DNA of 64,000 nt, taken from assembly GCF_000003855.2 (NCBI RefSeq), contig NW_003101663.1, forward strand, positions 165,696-229,695. Direction: 5' to 3'. Below, in pieces: positions 1-10,784 of this stretch. Below the pieces are notes generated by a model that had not been told where the DNA came from, did not search any database, and saw only the letters and a program-made list of their open reading frames with translations. The position numbers were made by a program, and so were the translations under genes. Within the stretch, counting starts at the first letter, position 1, and each line of letters starts with the position of its first letter. This stretch comes from Blastomyces gilchristii SLH14081 (lineage: Eukaryota > Ascomycota > Eurotiomycetes > Onygenales > Ajellomycetaceae).

Positions 1-86
1 GCTCGCGTATCCGTTAAAGGAAGAAGAACACCCAAAGAGCCCAAAACTCCGCATTACACATTATGCCCACCCCATTCCCCGCTACC

Positions 87-725
87 CTAATCGCTACTGC
101 TGCAACCGCGACAACCACAGCTGACGCACTGGATGCTCTGGTCTTCTTTGAGCTGGGCTTTCGGCACGCGGCAGATGCACGTGGCGTTGAAATTTGTTTC
201 TTTGGTCTGGATGCAGCGGAGGCAGCAGAGCTATATGGATTGAATGAAATATCACCGTCAGTTTAGGCGCGATGGGAGAAGGAAGAAGAAAGAGAGAGGA
301 AGGGGTTTGAGTATGTTGTGTGTGTGTGTGTGTGTGTGTATGGAGACGTTGTGGACGCACCTTTTCATAACCCTGCTTCTTCCATTTTGCAATAAGCAAG
401 GCGTCCGCGTAGTTATTTTTCAGCAGCCAGTCATACAGCTGTTTGGAGATGGCTTCTTTTTCGTAGTAGAGGTCGTAGATGTAGCGGGATCCTGTGGAGA
501 AATCACTATTCAGTTTTATATCATATAGTTAATCTTATATTGTATATACATACGTGCATGGCTAATCTGAAATATCGGCCAGAGGACTTCATGTCTCTTC
601 TTACCCTCATGCGAGGCATTTTCTGCATCCTTCATCTTATTGCTGAACTCGAGCAGCGTGTCCTCGATATCGTCAAAGCCATCTGGAGGGGGCTTGCGGG
701 TCCTAGAGCTGCGGATGGGAGGCAT
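87..725 (-). CDS. BUD31: BUD31/G10 (Cwc14) pre-mRNA splicing factor
   Basis: Three exons on the minus strand: 725-554, 491-361 and 230-87, giving 148 residues, close to the usual 144-160 for the family. The protein starts [20 protein letters not shown], which is the G10 N-terminus. It ends in the cysteine-rich cluster ([22 protein letters not shown]) that binds zinc in BUD31. Splice sites are GTATGT/CCACAG and GTGCGT/ATATAG, and every junction restores the conserved frame. BUD31 is a subunit of the activated spliceosome (NineTeen-complex-associated) and acts in the nucleus. Its start codon lies 425 bp from that of TIM8 on the other strand, so the two genes probably share a divergent promoter. 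Intron 2 holds a TG dinucleotide run. Seen: exons and motifs. Known: the function of the family. Confidence 0.95.
317..339. repeat. (TG)n microsatellite in BUD31 intron 2
   Basis: About 11 uninterrupted TG units inside the second intron of BUD31. This is a likely length-polymorphic site with no coding effect. Confidence 0.9.
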
Positions 726-1150
726 TGTGACAGGTGTTTTATGTGTTGTGTGAGAGAGAGAAGTTAGTCGAGGTGGCTGTCTGTTCCCTTTATGAAGAGA
801 GAGGAGAGTTTGGTAGTGGAACGAGGGGATGTGGCGAGTGTAATCCTCGTATGGTTTGTTCTCTTGTTTTTGATATGGATGTTGGAAGGCTGAAGGCAGC
901 GATGAGGTAAATCGGCCTTTCTGCCGCCTGTCACCGCCTCCAGATCTTTTCCGCAACGTCCGTCAAAGGAATCGAAGCCAGGTTCAAAAAAGGCATAAAT
1001 TAACTACTTATCTATAAGTACGTCTCTCCCCGCAAAGCCTTTCCCGGACATTAATACCGCTTTCTACATCCAATTCCTTGGAACAAGTATACACTTTTTG
1101 CGAAACCGGAATAGAAAGGCATATCATCCACCCATCCGCACACATACAAA
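726..1150. promoter_or_regulatory. Divergent intergenic region BUD31 / TIM8
   Basis: The 425 bp between two head-to-head start codons must hold both 5' UTRs and promoters. I see CT-rich stretches but no unambiguous factor site. Confidence 0.5.
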
Positions 1151-1621
1151 ATGGACGGCCAAATCGATGTCGGCAAGCTCAACGAGGCGGATAAAAGAGA
1201 AGTTCAACAATTCGTCACACTCGAGGCGCAGAAGGCAAATTTCCAGTCAAGTAAATATATGATATCCCGTTACCTTTCTTTTCAATCCCACCACTCTCTT
1301 TCCCCAGCTTTTTAAGGACCCATGCATTGTCTGAAAAAAGTAATGCGGAGGAACCGGGTTTCACGCCTTCATCCTTCCTCCCTGAACGCGTCTTTCAAAA
1401 TAATATACGTATACGTGTACTAACAATGCTTCCCATCGTTTTAAATTAAACCAGGCGTACACCAACTCACCGACATGTGCTGGAAGAAATGTGTCACGGG
1501 CAAAATCTCCTCGGGAAATCTGGACCGCAGCGAGGAATCCTGCGCGCAGAACTGCGTTGACCGATGGATTGACGCCAGCACTGCAGTTTTCAAGCATCTG
1601 GACAAGTTGAGAGGGCACTAG
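1151..1621 (+). CDS. TIM8: Tim8, small Tim chaperone of the mitochondrial intermembrane space
   Basis: Two exons, 1151-1250 and 1455-1621, with a GTAAAT donor and CCAG acceptor, giving 88 residues (family 87-97). The twin CX3C motif is complete: C42-x3-C46 and C62-x3-C66 with 15 residues between, as in the Tim8/Tim9/Tim10/Tim13 family. The N-terminal part (about 33 residues, exon 1) and the CWKKC...CAQNC pattern fit Tim8 better than Tim9, 10 or 13. With Tim13 it forms the hexameric chaperone that carries hydrophobic precursors (e.g. Tim23) across the intermembrane space. It has no presequence, as expected for a Mia40 substrate. The 204-nt intron is long for this window. Confidence 0.94.
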
Positions 1622-2272
1622 ATGAATGTGTTCATTGTTGCTGGCGCTGTCGTTGCTGTTTATCGGTGGGAGTTTATACCAGTTGAGCTGGGCTACGGAA
1701 TTAATCGACTACAATACCCCAGGCTGAAAAAAGACGGCGGCTCCGTCGTCTCTGGGGGGATTCTTATATGAATGGGATTTTTATATTGGAATGGGATTTT
1801 TATATTGGAATGTGATCGCGCAGGGGATGCCGGCATGGAGGGCCGCTGTTGGAGGTCGATATGAGTTTTCTTCCATTTTTGTATTGTACGATAAATAGGC
1901 ATGGATGGGCATCAATTGGTTTATGATAAATTATATTTAGTCCTGGTGTCGACACATGTATTAAATAATTGTCGAAATGTCAATGTCAATGCGTTTCTGG
2001 CACAATCGGTTTACACAGGCGAAAAAAACCACCGGCACTACGTAGCAAGCAGCGACAGGGTATTTACCCCGATCTGACCTAGCATGAACTTCTCACTGAT
2101 AGTTTTGAATGCAAAAGGCGAATAACAGAAAAAAGACATGGGTTTCATTCACATCTCAATGACTGGAGAATTTCAGAAGCCACTGAGTAATATTTTATTA
2201 TAAAAAAAAGGAAATTTCACCTGCAACATTCCGTAAACTGAAACAGAAGAGAGAAACAAAGAAGACCCCGCT
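1622..2272. other. Intergenic, convergent 3' ends of TIM8 and uL23
   Basis: No gene seen. It contains a perfect 19-bp tandem duplication (unit GAATGGGATTTTTATATTG at 1770-1788 and 1789-1807) followed by a partial third unit. The remainder is AT-rich 3' flank. Confidence 0.6.
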
Positions 2273-3195
2273 TTAAACAATCGCCAACTTCGTCGCCGCA
2301 ATGTCAAGGGCGTCGACATCAGCGGTTAATCTCGCAAACGCCTTTTTCGAGCCATCGGGTCTGTACACACAAAATGACACTCATTAGCCAACGGCCTACC
2401 GCCCTACCAAACACGCCTGGGAAATGTCTTCAAACTTTAGCCATCCACATACCTGATGAGGGTGTTGATCTTAACAGTGTCGACATCATAAAGCGTCTTG
2501 AGCGCCTGCTTGATCTGTCTCTTGTTGGCCTTGATATCAACAATGAAGACAAGGGTGTTGTTCTCCTCGATTTTCTTCATGGCGCTCTCGGTGTTTAGGG
2601 GGTGGATGATGATTCTGTGGTGGTCGAGGCGGGTTTCATGAGGAATGGACTTGCGCGGGTACTTGGGCGACCGCGAAAGCTGGAGGGTCTTTGGTCGGTG
2701 GAAGGTGGTCGATGTCCGGGCCTTGCGGACTTTGTGCGAATGAACCTGTTGCAACGGGAAGTCTCAGTACAGTGCTCCAATGCTCTATATTCTATTTTCT
2801 TTTTCTGTCAATCCTTCGTTTACGGTAGAGTCGGCTCGGATCGCGCATCTGTATCATGGGGGGAAAAAGGAATGGATATGTTTTCTCAAACGTACACCTT
2901 TAAGCACCGCCTTCGCAGCGGCACCAGCTTTGGCGCTGGGCTTTGCGGCTATATTGTTCGAACAAAAAAACGTCAGCATATCTCGTTTCTCAGAAATAAC
3001 AATGATCCCAACGAATTTCCATGTTTCTCTCCCCTCGCGCCCTGGTCATCAATCGCTTTTCATCCATCGATCAAGGTAGACATCCAATTGTTCCTCCCCA
3101 TCACCCAAAATCCCAAAACCAAAACCCCACACAGAATAGAAGCAGCGCAGATGAAGGCGAATCTCACCTTTCTTGTTATCGGACTTGGGTGCCAT
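2273..3195 (-). CDS. RPL25: 60S ribosomal protein uL23 (L23a/L25)
   Basis: Four minus-strand exons: 3195-3168, 2948-2896, 2745-2453 and 2360-2273, giving 153 residues. Exons 1-2 encode the lysine/alanine-rich N-terminal extension ([13 protein letters not shown]...LKG). Exon 3 encodes the core starting [20 protein letters not shown], and exon 4 the C-terminus ([19 protein letters not shown]...KLAIV). The many introns near the 5' end are typical of fungal ribosomal-protein genes. uL23 sits at the peptide exit tunnel and docks SRP, NAC and the translocon. Upstream of the start are an AAACCCTA telobox (3297-3304) and a CACGTG box (3318-3323). Phases close exactly at all three introns. Confidence 0.96.
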
Positions 3196-3296
3196 GGCTG
3201 TCGATTGGCGGCGTTAGTTGGTTATTGTCGTCGTCGTCGCTGTCAGTTCCGTCAAGGGAATCTTTCGTCTGTTGTTTGGACTCTCGCTTAGTTTGA

Positions 3297-3323
3297 AAAC
3301 CCTACGAATCTGTGCGTCACGTG
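3297..3323. promoter_or_regulatory. Telobox AAACCCTA plus CACGTG in the uL23 promoter
   Basis: AAACCCTA at 3297-3304 and CACGTG at 3318-3323, about 100-130 bp upstream of the uL23 start codon. Tbf1 binds telobox-type repeats and Cbf1 binds CACGTG, and this pair drives ribosomal-protein genes in many non-Saccharomyces ascomycetes. Use of these factors here is inference. Confidence 0.6.
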
Positions 3324-3464
3324 GCTATGATCCGCGCTTAGCCCAAAGCGGGCATCGACAACCTCAAAATATTTGAACCAACAACTCCACAGTATTTCTA
3401 TCATTCGCAACAAGCATCAAACGCTCGCTTTGCTGCTTGCGCAGCCTTCTCTACCACTTCCACT

Positions 3465-3640
3465 CTCTACCCCTACCCCCCTCCTTCCACTCCTTCCACC
3501 CCTTCCACCCCTTCCACTCCTTCCACCCCTTCCACTCCTTCCACCCCTTCCACTCCTTCCACCCCCTCTACCACCACCACCACCACCTCTACTGCCCCTA
3601 CCACCCTCTTCCACCCCGTATCACCCCTATCACCCCTATC
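3465..3640. repeat. Polypyrimidine minisatellite (CTTCCACCCC-like units)
   Basis: About 170 bp with almost no purines on the + strand apart from single A's. It is built of imperfect CTTCCACTC/CTTCCACCC units, then CCACCA triplets and ATCACCCCT units. The strand asymmetry could allow triplex (H-DNA) formation. The open frames across it are low-complexity Pro/Leu or Arg/Gly artefacts. Confidence 0.75.
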
Positions 3641-3706
3641 ACCATTATCAGATTAATCAGAGCCGTACAGACCGCAGAGCCGGCTGCGCAATCCCATTAA
3701 AGGGGT

Positions 3707-4009
3707 GCACATGACATCACATAAGGTCATGTTACATACAGGGCATTTTGCATGGAAAAGTTGGTTTGAAATGAACAGCACATGCCATGAACACAGAGAT
3801 CAAAAATGAATGTAGAGAAGAGTATAAGGAACTTATGATAAATACTGTAGAGAACATATGAAAAGAGCAGAATGAAAAAAAGAATGAAGATTTGAAGATT
3901 GATCTGAGCTGCACAGGCCGGAGAGCGGAGCCAGGTGTTCAAACAGATAGATTTGATGAGATGCACATGATGTCATGTTACAGCATTTTTTGCATGGAAA
4001 AGTTGGTTT
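3707..4009. repeat. Imperfect direct repeat pair about 255 bp apart
   Basis: 3707-3768 and 3963-4009 both begin GCACATGA, contain GTCATGTTAC, and end with the shared stretch TTTTGCATGGAAAAGTTGGT. The first copy has an extra roughly 15-bp segment. Possible remnant of a small element or a local duplication; origin unknown. Confidence 0.55.
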
Positions 4010-4012
4010 TTC

Positions 4013-5737
4013 TATAATAAAGAGAGAGATTAAGGAAATTCGAGGCGCTATTTAGCAGGAGAAGAGGGGAGAGAAGTAGTACGGCACATTACTTCCTACT
4101 TCCACAATGTCACATCCATAGCGATTTTCTTTTGCGCCACGTCTCAACCACCTACCTACAAGGACTTGATCATGTCGTCACCCTGTCACCCTTCACAAGT
4201 TCAACAATACCTCTATAGTCTGTAAGATGGGAGTGTGGCCACTCAGAGCATTCCTTTTTTTTTTTGTCGCTGTTTTAAGCTCAATTCTGTCCACATGATG
4301 TGAAACCTACATACTCAAGAGACAGTGATAGTCACAATGTCATAGCTACAAGCTATCAATGCTCAGTTTCATTATAGAATGATAATACTCTACTTCTCAT
4401 AATATAGAAATTTGATATCTTTCATTTCTTTGAAGTATTTCTTTCATTCACTCTCAGTGGTACTGTCTCTACTGTTTTTATATATATTTATTGCCTTGTC
4501 TTGAAAGGGATAGAATTGTCTATAGTTGGCTAACTGACCGTTCCCACCGCTGACCGGTCAGGTCAGTGGTCAGACTGGAGTTCAGCAAATATGAAGAGCT
4601 TCCGCTCAACGCACTTTCGCGGATAAAATAGGACATAAGCGATATGCCTCAACCATGTAAACGACATCTGGGGTTGGATGGAGTTGGAAGCACGGAGGTT
4701 TATGCTGCCTTTCAAGGGCATTCTTTCAGCATCTTTAGTTTTTATAGAGCTCGACCTTGCTTGCTGGTGATATTTCCTGCCATCATTAACTTGCTGGGGA
4801 CGCCGAGCCGTGCAAGAATTTGCGGAATTTTTCACCGAATAAACCAGATTCTAAAAAAAATCATGTGGTAAATTGAATTTGCGCACGGCTTCACTCATCT
4901 AACCCCTCCAATTGCACTTGTGCTCAAAGAGAGCCCGATCCAAGTGCTCACTGATGTGCTGTGCTGCATGATTCAATGGACTGAGACAACAGTTAGCACC
5001 ACTTTCCAATTTAGCGTCAGCTAGGATCTCTCAAATTGCGCTAAGGAGCATGATGATGCGATAGCTCTGATAGAAACTGAATAGTAGATGTGTTATATTG
5101 AATAATAAGTATCGCTTATATTGGCCATCTCAATGCATACTGTTATTTTACACTACTTGTTTCTTTTTCTAGCTGCCTCGGACAGCTCAAAACAAGGGAT
5201 AAAAGCTGTTAGCATCCCAGCGCCATCTATATTTTGCTTCCCCCAGATAGTTTTGATTCATGATGGGCTCTAGAGTTGCACAGGCGTCTCAACGCCGTGA
5301 CAAAATATTTGCTGGATAGTTCATCTCCAGTTCATGGCCGAATTTACCTCAGAAAGCGGTTGGAAACGTCTACTCACTACCCGAATTCCTTTATCCCACA
5401 TGCTTGGTGTTGAAGTTACAGGAATCGGTTTACATTTTCTGCGGCAATAAGTTACCGGAAATACATATAGCCGGTGATCAAACCTAGATTGGCCATCAGA
5501 AGAAGGCGGGGCCAGTAAACATGAGTTGGCATTTGCGAGATTGAAGCAACGATTTCCCTCACCAAACATCAGCTGCCCTGCAGTAGCGAGACTTCAGTGA
5601 CTGTGCTAGAACAGCACATGAATATATATATATTTATTGATAGGAATTTTCCTCACAACTCTTCATACCAACTGTGACTCACTAGAGATAGCTTTCAAAG
5701 CAAATTCACTCTGCTGGACTTCCAAGTCTTTGCAACA
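4013..5737. other. Intergenic, no gene recognised
   Basis: 1.7 kb of moderately AT-rich sequence. Short open frames (e.g. 4563-4835 minus) show no family motif. An A/T run lies near 4255-4266 and an AT dinucleotide run near 5624-5634. I see no RNA gene. Confidence 0.5.
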
Positions 5738-6496
5738 ATGACTGATAAAACATCTATCTTTGATCACTTGGGTGACAGGTGGAGGCAGCCCTTGACCAAG
5801 GATGTGCGACCAATTTCAAGTGTCATCCTAGATTTGCAGATGATAGAATATTTATTATAGAATGTCCGCGACTTCCTCAACCTGAATGCTTGAGAGTGGT
5901 ATCATGACATTCCATACTGACAAAGCTATCTGTTCCATGGGGCTCCAGGAACAGGAAAGACAAGCTTGACCTTATTCATCACAGAGTGTTTTGGTTTGGA
6001 TATCTATGCAATCAATCTTTCCAGTATTGACAATAATGGCCTGAGGAACTTGTTCATCAACCTTTCTAATCACTGTGTTATTCTTTTGGAAGATGTGGAG
6101 ATTGTCAATTCAAGCTTGCCTGAGGGAATGGCTTCTCTGACCACACTACTTGATGTTGTCAATGGTGTAGGAGATGGCCAAGTGTTAATCATGACAACCT
6201 GTCATATTGAAGTAGTTGACAGCGCACTTTTGCAAGCTGGTTGTGTGGATGTGAAAAATCAGTTCCACCTCACAGATAAAGAAACAATAGCTCGGCTCTT
6301 CTGGCTTGCCTTTGGACAGGAAGCAGTTGACCCACTAGCACATGAGTTTGCTGGCAAGGTACCGGAGCTGGAATTCAGCCTGGCTGAAATTCTGTCATTC
6401 CTGATAGAGAACAGGCGATCTCCTAAACAGGCTGTTGATAATGTAGCGGCATGGATGGCGGATATGAGAAGCGAAAGGAAGAAGGGTGGAGTTTAA
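5738..6496 (+). pseudogene. BCS1-type AAA ATPase pseudogene, N-terminally truncated
   Basis: One continuous frame, 5738-6496, encodes a BCS1-like ATPase core. It has the DRWRQPLTKDVRPISSVILD strand region, Walker A HGAPGTGKTS (5936-5965), Walker B VILLEDVE (about 6087-6110) and the C-terminal helical end (SPKQAVDNVAAW). Three stops break it: TAG at 5858, TGA at 5891 and TGA at 5918. The two TGA codons stand where the family has arginine (REWY, PYR-SYLFHG), so each reads as CGA changed to TGA. The BCS1 N-terminal domain and membrane anchor are absent. True Bcs1 is a mitochondrial AAA chaperone for complex III, but fungi also carry many Bcs1-like paralogues of unknown role, and this is one of those. 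No intron removes all three stops. Confidence 0.8.
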
Positions 6497-7193
6497 AAAT
6501 GCTGGCTGGTCCTCCTGCCACACACTTTGACCAACTGGAGAAGTTTTTCCTTCAATGAGACAGTAACTTCCAATGCTAGTCTCCTTGAATTTATGGCATC
6601 GGGGGGTTCAATGGGATGGGGTCCCCAAAAACTAGCGAGCGGTATTTACATTTTACATGGTAGGATGACGCGAATCTCGAATATGTATCAACCACCGAAT
6701 AGTCAATCTTTTAGCTGCATCTTCCAGGATCTATATGAACTGCCAGAGTGTATGAGATGCTGCGTGGACAGTCCGTTGACGCACAATTTTAAAATCGATG
6801 CAGAACGATTACGTAAATCCATCCCACCTCTGACCAACAGCAGAGCAAGCCCGGGAGGGAGAAGCGTGGGTAGTCATCCAGTGGTTGAAAGCAAGGAGCC
6901 AAGCGCCTGACAGGTGAACGAAACACTGCCCCAATATGCTAATCATGGTCCAGATTAAATGCCGAAGTGTGAAGGGTGAGGACAAGTTAACGGAGACAAC
7001 CTAGCGCTTTGCGTGCTTAAAAAAGTAGGTTATATCACGTGATTGTCGTAGTAGCACCTATTATTCAGGACTTGTCTCGCTGCTTGGCTTCCAGCGACCA
7101 AGGATTGGCCATCAGCAGCAATAATCTCCGGATAAGCACCTGGGATCCTGTGCAAAAGTTAATTATAAGAACCTCTGCCCCCTTCTGACCTCG
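6497..7193. other. Intergenic, between BCS1-like pseudogene and DUF7924 gene
   Basis: A 127-codon open frame at 6527-6910 has no recognisable domain and no start context I trust. A CACGTG palindrome (TATCACGTGATT) lies near 7035, about 155 bp upstream of the next gene, and may be a regulatory site. Confidence 0.45.
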
Positions 7194-8862
7194 ATGCATA
7201 CTCGCATGATAAATGAGCCAAAAAATTATGATTATGACCATATGCCTAGTTCAGTGACCTCCAACCCGCCTCACAAGCATAAGCCCCATCCATCCAACAG
7301 GTCACGATTTCGGAAAAGGCAGAAGCTTGATACATCAGCATCAGCATATTGGGATAACCTGTCAAAGATTTGGTTAACCAAAGATGCATTAGAGGAGTTG
7401 GATCGAAGAAACAGCCACCTGAAACCACCCCAGAACCTTCATCGACCTATCACTCAATGTTTTCACACTGAGCTGAAGAAGAAGCACTGTAATCCTTTTC
7501 AGTTTGCTCCAACCTTTCTCCATGATTGTGCACCCACTTGTTCAAAGCAGATAAAGAGGGTTTCCAGATCGGGAGGACCTGATCTAACTGACCTTAGAAA
7601 TGTATGTAACTACAAGTCCGTATAAATACATCATTGCTGATAATATTGCACAGTATCCAAAACCTGAAAGCTTCCTTGAAAAAGCAATGAGCTCAAGGTC
7701 CCGGAGTAGAAAGCGACGCGCAGGTTCTCCTCCATCAGCAAGCACAGATACAAGGGGTACCACCAAGTCCACAAGCACCACACCCTATAATCGTAACTTC
7801 CAGCAGAATCTAATTGATCATGGTGTTTACCCTGATGGATATGAATATCCAGATGGTCGAATACCAGTAATGCCAAATAACTGGGAGGAGATCAATGAAA
7901 CACTAGCTCGACCCCGATCCTCCCTTTCCCCATCAAAGTTCTCTGATGAGCATTTCCGGAAATTCAAACGAGCAGATACCCACGCATCTAAAGAGCAACC
8001 AGTCACAACATCAGTGATTCCTATCATTGAAGGTGATGTTGATGATCCCAAATGCACCGGAGGGGGATACCTGCTTGGAAATCTTGCCCCCTTAACTGAT
8101 GGCACTCTGGCTCAGGCCAAGCCAGATCACTTCTATGGTGCGCGTCCTGAACAGCTCAATCACCGAATCCGCAATGAACTCTGCAATTATATCATCCCAT
8201 CAACACAGGATGATCTTCCGATGGTACCAAATTTCTTTTTGGAAGCAAAAGGGCCCGATGGATCCTTGGCTGTAGATACACGGCAAGCCTGTTATGATGG
8301 TGCTCTAGGAGCTCGAGGCATGCACACTCTCCAGTCATACCAACAAGACAGATCAACTTACGACAACAGTGCTTACACTCTTACATCAACTTATCATGGC
8401 GGTCAACTCAAGCTATACACAACTCATCTCACTGAGCCTGAAGGCCCAGGCCATCGCCCTGAATATATTATGACCCAACTCAATACTTGGGGCATGACTG
8501 GGAACTTGGAAACGTTTCGGCAAGGAGCATGTGCATATCGAAATGCTCGGGATTGGGCAAAGGAAAAGAGGGATGGATTTATCAGGTTGGCAAATGAGAG
8601 ATGTCCGGATGCCAAGTCCCAACAACATTGTGCGTCTCAGCGAGAGACGGCTACGGATGAAGCTGTCACCTTAGACGATTCTGATGTATCAACGGTGTTT
8701 GATGAAGGTGCCCATCAGGATGTGCAATGGAGCTTTACGACTCCAGTTGAAGATGCGGATGAAGAGTCTTCGATTCTGAGCAGAATGCCCAAAAAGCCCA
8801 GACTCAATGCTAGTGTTTCTTTTGGTGGTACGGTGGATAGGATTACAAGTCATCCAAACTGA
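7194..8862 (+). CDS. DUF7924 family protein, possible PD-(D/E)XK-like fold
   Basis: Two exons, 7194-7601 and 7654-8862, separated by a 52-nt intron (GTATGT...CACAG), give 538 residues. The join reads DLTDLRN-YPKPESFLEK, as in this fungal family. N-terminal half: basic, low-complexity, with RKRQKLD and SRSRSRKRR stretches that could act as nuclear signals. C-terminal half: the conserved block with KPDHFYG (P293-D294) and NFFLEAKG (E333, K335), followed by a Q-x-x-x-DGALGAR helix. PD...ExK spacing resembles restriction-endonuclease-like folds, which is inference; no catalytic function is proven. The family is multicopy in Onygenales and Eurotiales. It lies between two broken accessory genes yet has no stop. 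In-frame ATGs at 7206 and 7242 are alternative starts. Confidence 0.8.
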
Positions 8863-10784
8863 GAATGATGTACGCTCCACACCTCGTCAGCGGTGGCAGG
8901 CATGACATCCCCAGCCCTAAACTCCCAACCAACGCGATTCCCCCCCGTTTGATATTATTAATTGATTGGCAAAATGAGCAAGCATCATCGTCGTCATTGC
9001 TGTTGCCTTCGCGATCGTACATACAAGTCCGCCATGACCTATTACCAGCGTTTCTCTATTTACTTCGTTCGTCGAAAGCACAAAGAAGCTCGCCAAACTA
9101 CTCTTCAATGCGGACTATCAGCTCAATGAAACTGATGATGACACAGCTCATTTTGTTCCAAATTGTTGTAGTAGCCTCAGTCTGCTCAGAGGATGTTGTA
9201 CAGTTTGGTTGTAACAGTCCTATAAATCTCACTAGCTTAAACTTCCTGAGCCCTTAATATATCTACAAGATGACAATTCACTTTTTGCATTGTAAGAAGA
9301 TACCTTAAAACAGCCTAATGACAAAGCTTTGACACATTTTTCAAGTTCATAGAGGATCATACAAATTACTCAACTTGAATCTCTTCCTGCTTCGGCACCT
9401 GCCCATAGGCCACTTCAACTTACACATTTTAAACCGCCAGGCCAAACATCAACCCTGTTCTTTTTCTTAGTTCCATCCTGTTTTTCGGGCGTGTGTGTTG
9501 CTTCGTGAATAAAGTTTTTTAATCTGTCTGTGACATATCCATGACTAGTGATATGCGTCGAGTTGCTCAGCATCTTTGAAGCAGATGGTAAGATGGAGAC
9601 CCTTTGAATCTTTCTGGTATGTGGCAAGTATAGAGGTTGTATTGTGAATATCCGACCTAGTACCTATTAGTATATTCCCGTGGGCAAAGGTTTAGATGAG
9701 CCATACCGGATGAGAACAGCTTTTGGGTGAAGATGAAGATCATTTGCAGTCTAATATGCCAAAGCCATCAATTGAGGGAGCCGTGGAGTAGGGATGGTGC
9801 CCACGATGTAGAACTTGACTAGGTTGGCCATTCTCTCTTGGGGCGTAGAGTATAAAATTTCCAGAAGACGCTTCTTCTATTCACATTCATAGGAGAGACG
9901 TCTATTGGAGGTGAAATATTCTTGAAACAGATCTATGAAGAAGTAAAAGGAGGGGTAACATGGACATGCTCAATCCGGGTCGGCGCTAGAACATTGTTAG
10001 GGGTAAGGCTGAGCCAAGCAATGTTAGAGGCATCCTCCTCCCCTATATTGCAAGTAAAATTCCATTTGAAAAAATTCTGTTTCACAGTCATTGATAGGAG
10101 CGAGATTTTGAACTATTGTGAAAGACTTGATGTTTGTCTCCAGACACACTAGCAAGCACACCAAGAGGAAAATGATAAAATGAGTTGTTAGCTGAGGGAA
10201 TTCGCAAGGCAGCCCACGTAATTCTTTTCTCAATCACAATTTTTTTAATCCACAAGGCGAACCGATTATGGAACAAGGGAAGCCTCGAATAGTGGTAGAT
10301 TGAAGAATGGTCAACTTCCGCCTCCTTCTCACAATGCAAGTTTTGAAATAAAAGATGAATAAACATAGAGATAAAATAATAAACACAGAATAAATAGTCA
10401 TCACCTAAGCTACTTGACACGTAATGGGTTATATTGAAGAGACGAAGGACGTACTTTGCCCTATGCTATGATTGCTGTTATCACTAATCCATTCTGGGTT
10501 AGTGTGCTTATTGACGGTCGAGGAGTCGATAAACGCGAAGATCAATTTGTCTGTTGGATCACGCCAGCTGTTGGCTTCTCTCCGACAATGTCACCCACTC
10601 CCACTCTATGGCCGACCATTACGAAATGATCCCCTTCAATTCGTGTCTTTTACACTTTACATGGAGATGTCACTTCCCATTGTTAGGAAGATTAGTAACA
10701 TTGGTACCCTCAAAGCATCTCTCACAAGAGAAATGCGCACCCACTATTCTAAAAACATTTCACACCTCACGCCCTCGACGCAAG
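8863..10784. other. Intergenic, 1.9 kb without a recognised gene
   Basis: A small basic, Cys/His-rich open frame starts near 8973 (MSKHHRRHCCC..., about 50 codons) and matches no family I know. The remaining frames are short. The last 230 bp may hold the promoter and an upstream in-frame extension of the kinase gene, since the same frame is open from 10554. Confidence 0.4.

Noticed and set aside
3373..3714. Pro/Leu-rich ORF of 113 codons
   Set aside because: It is a translation of the pyrimidine minisatellite; long frames appear on both strands for the same reason.
8865..9257. 130-codon ORF after the DUF7924 gene
   Set aside because: No domain, no paralogue recognised, and an overlapping basic frame is equally open; not supportable as a gene.
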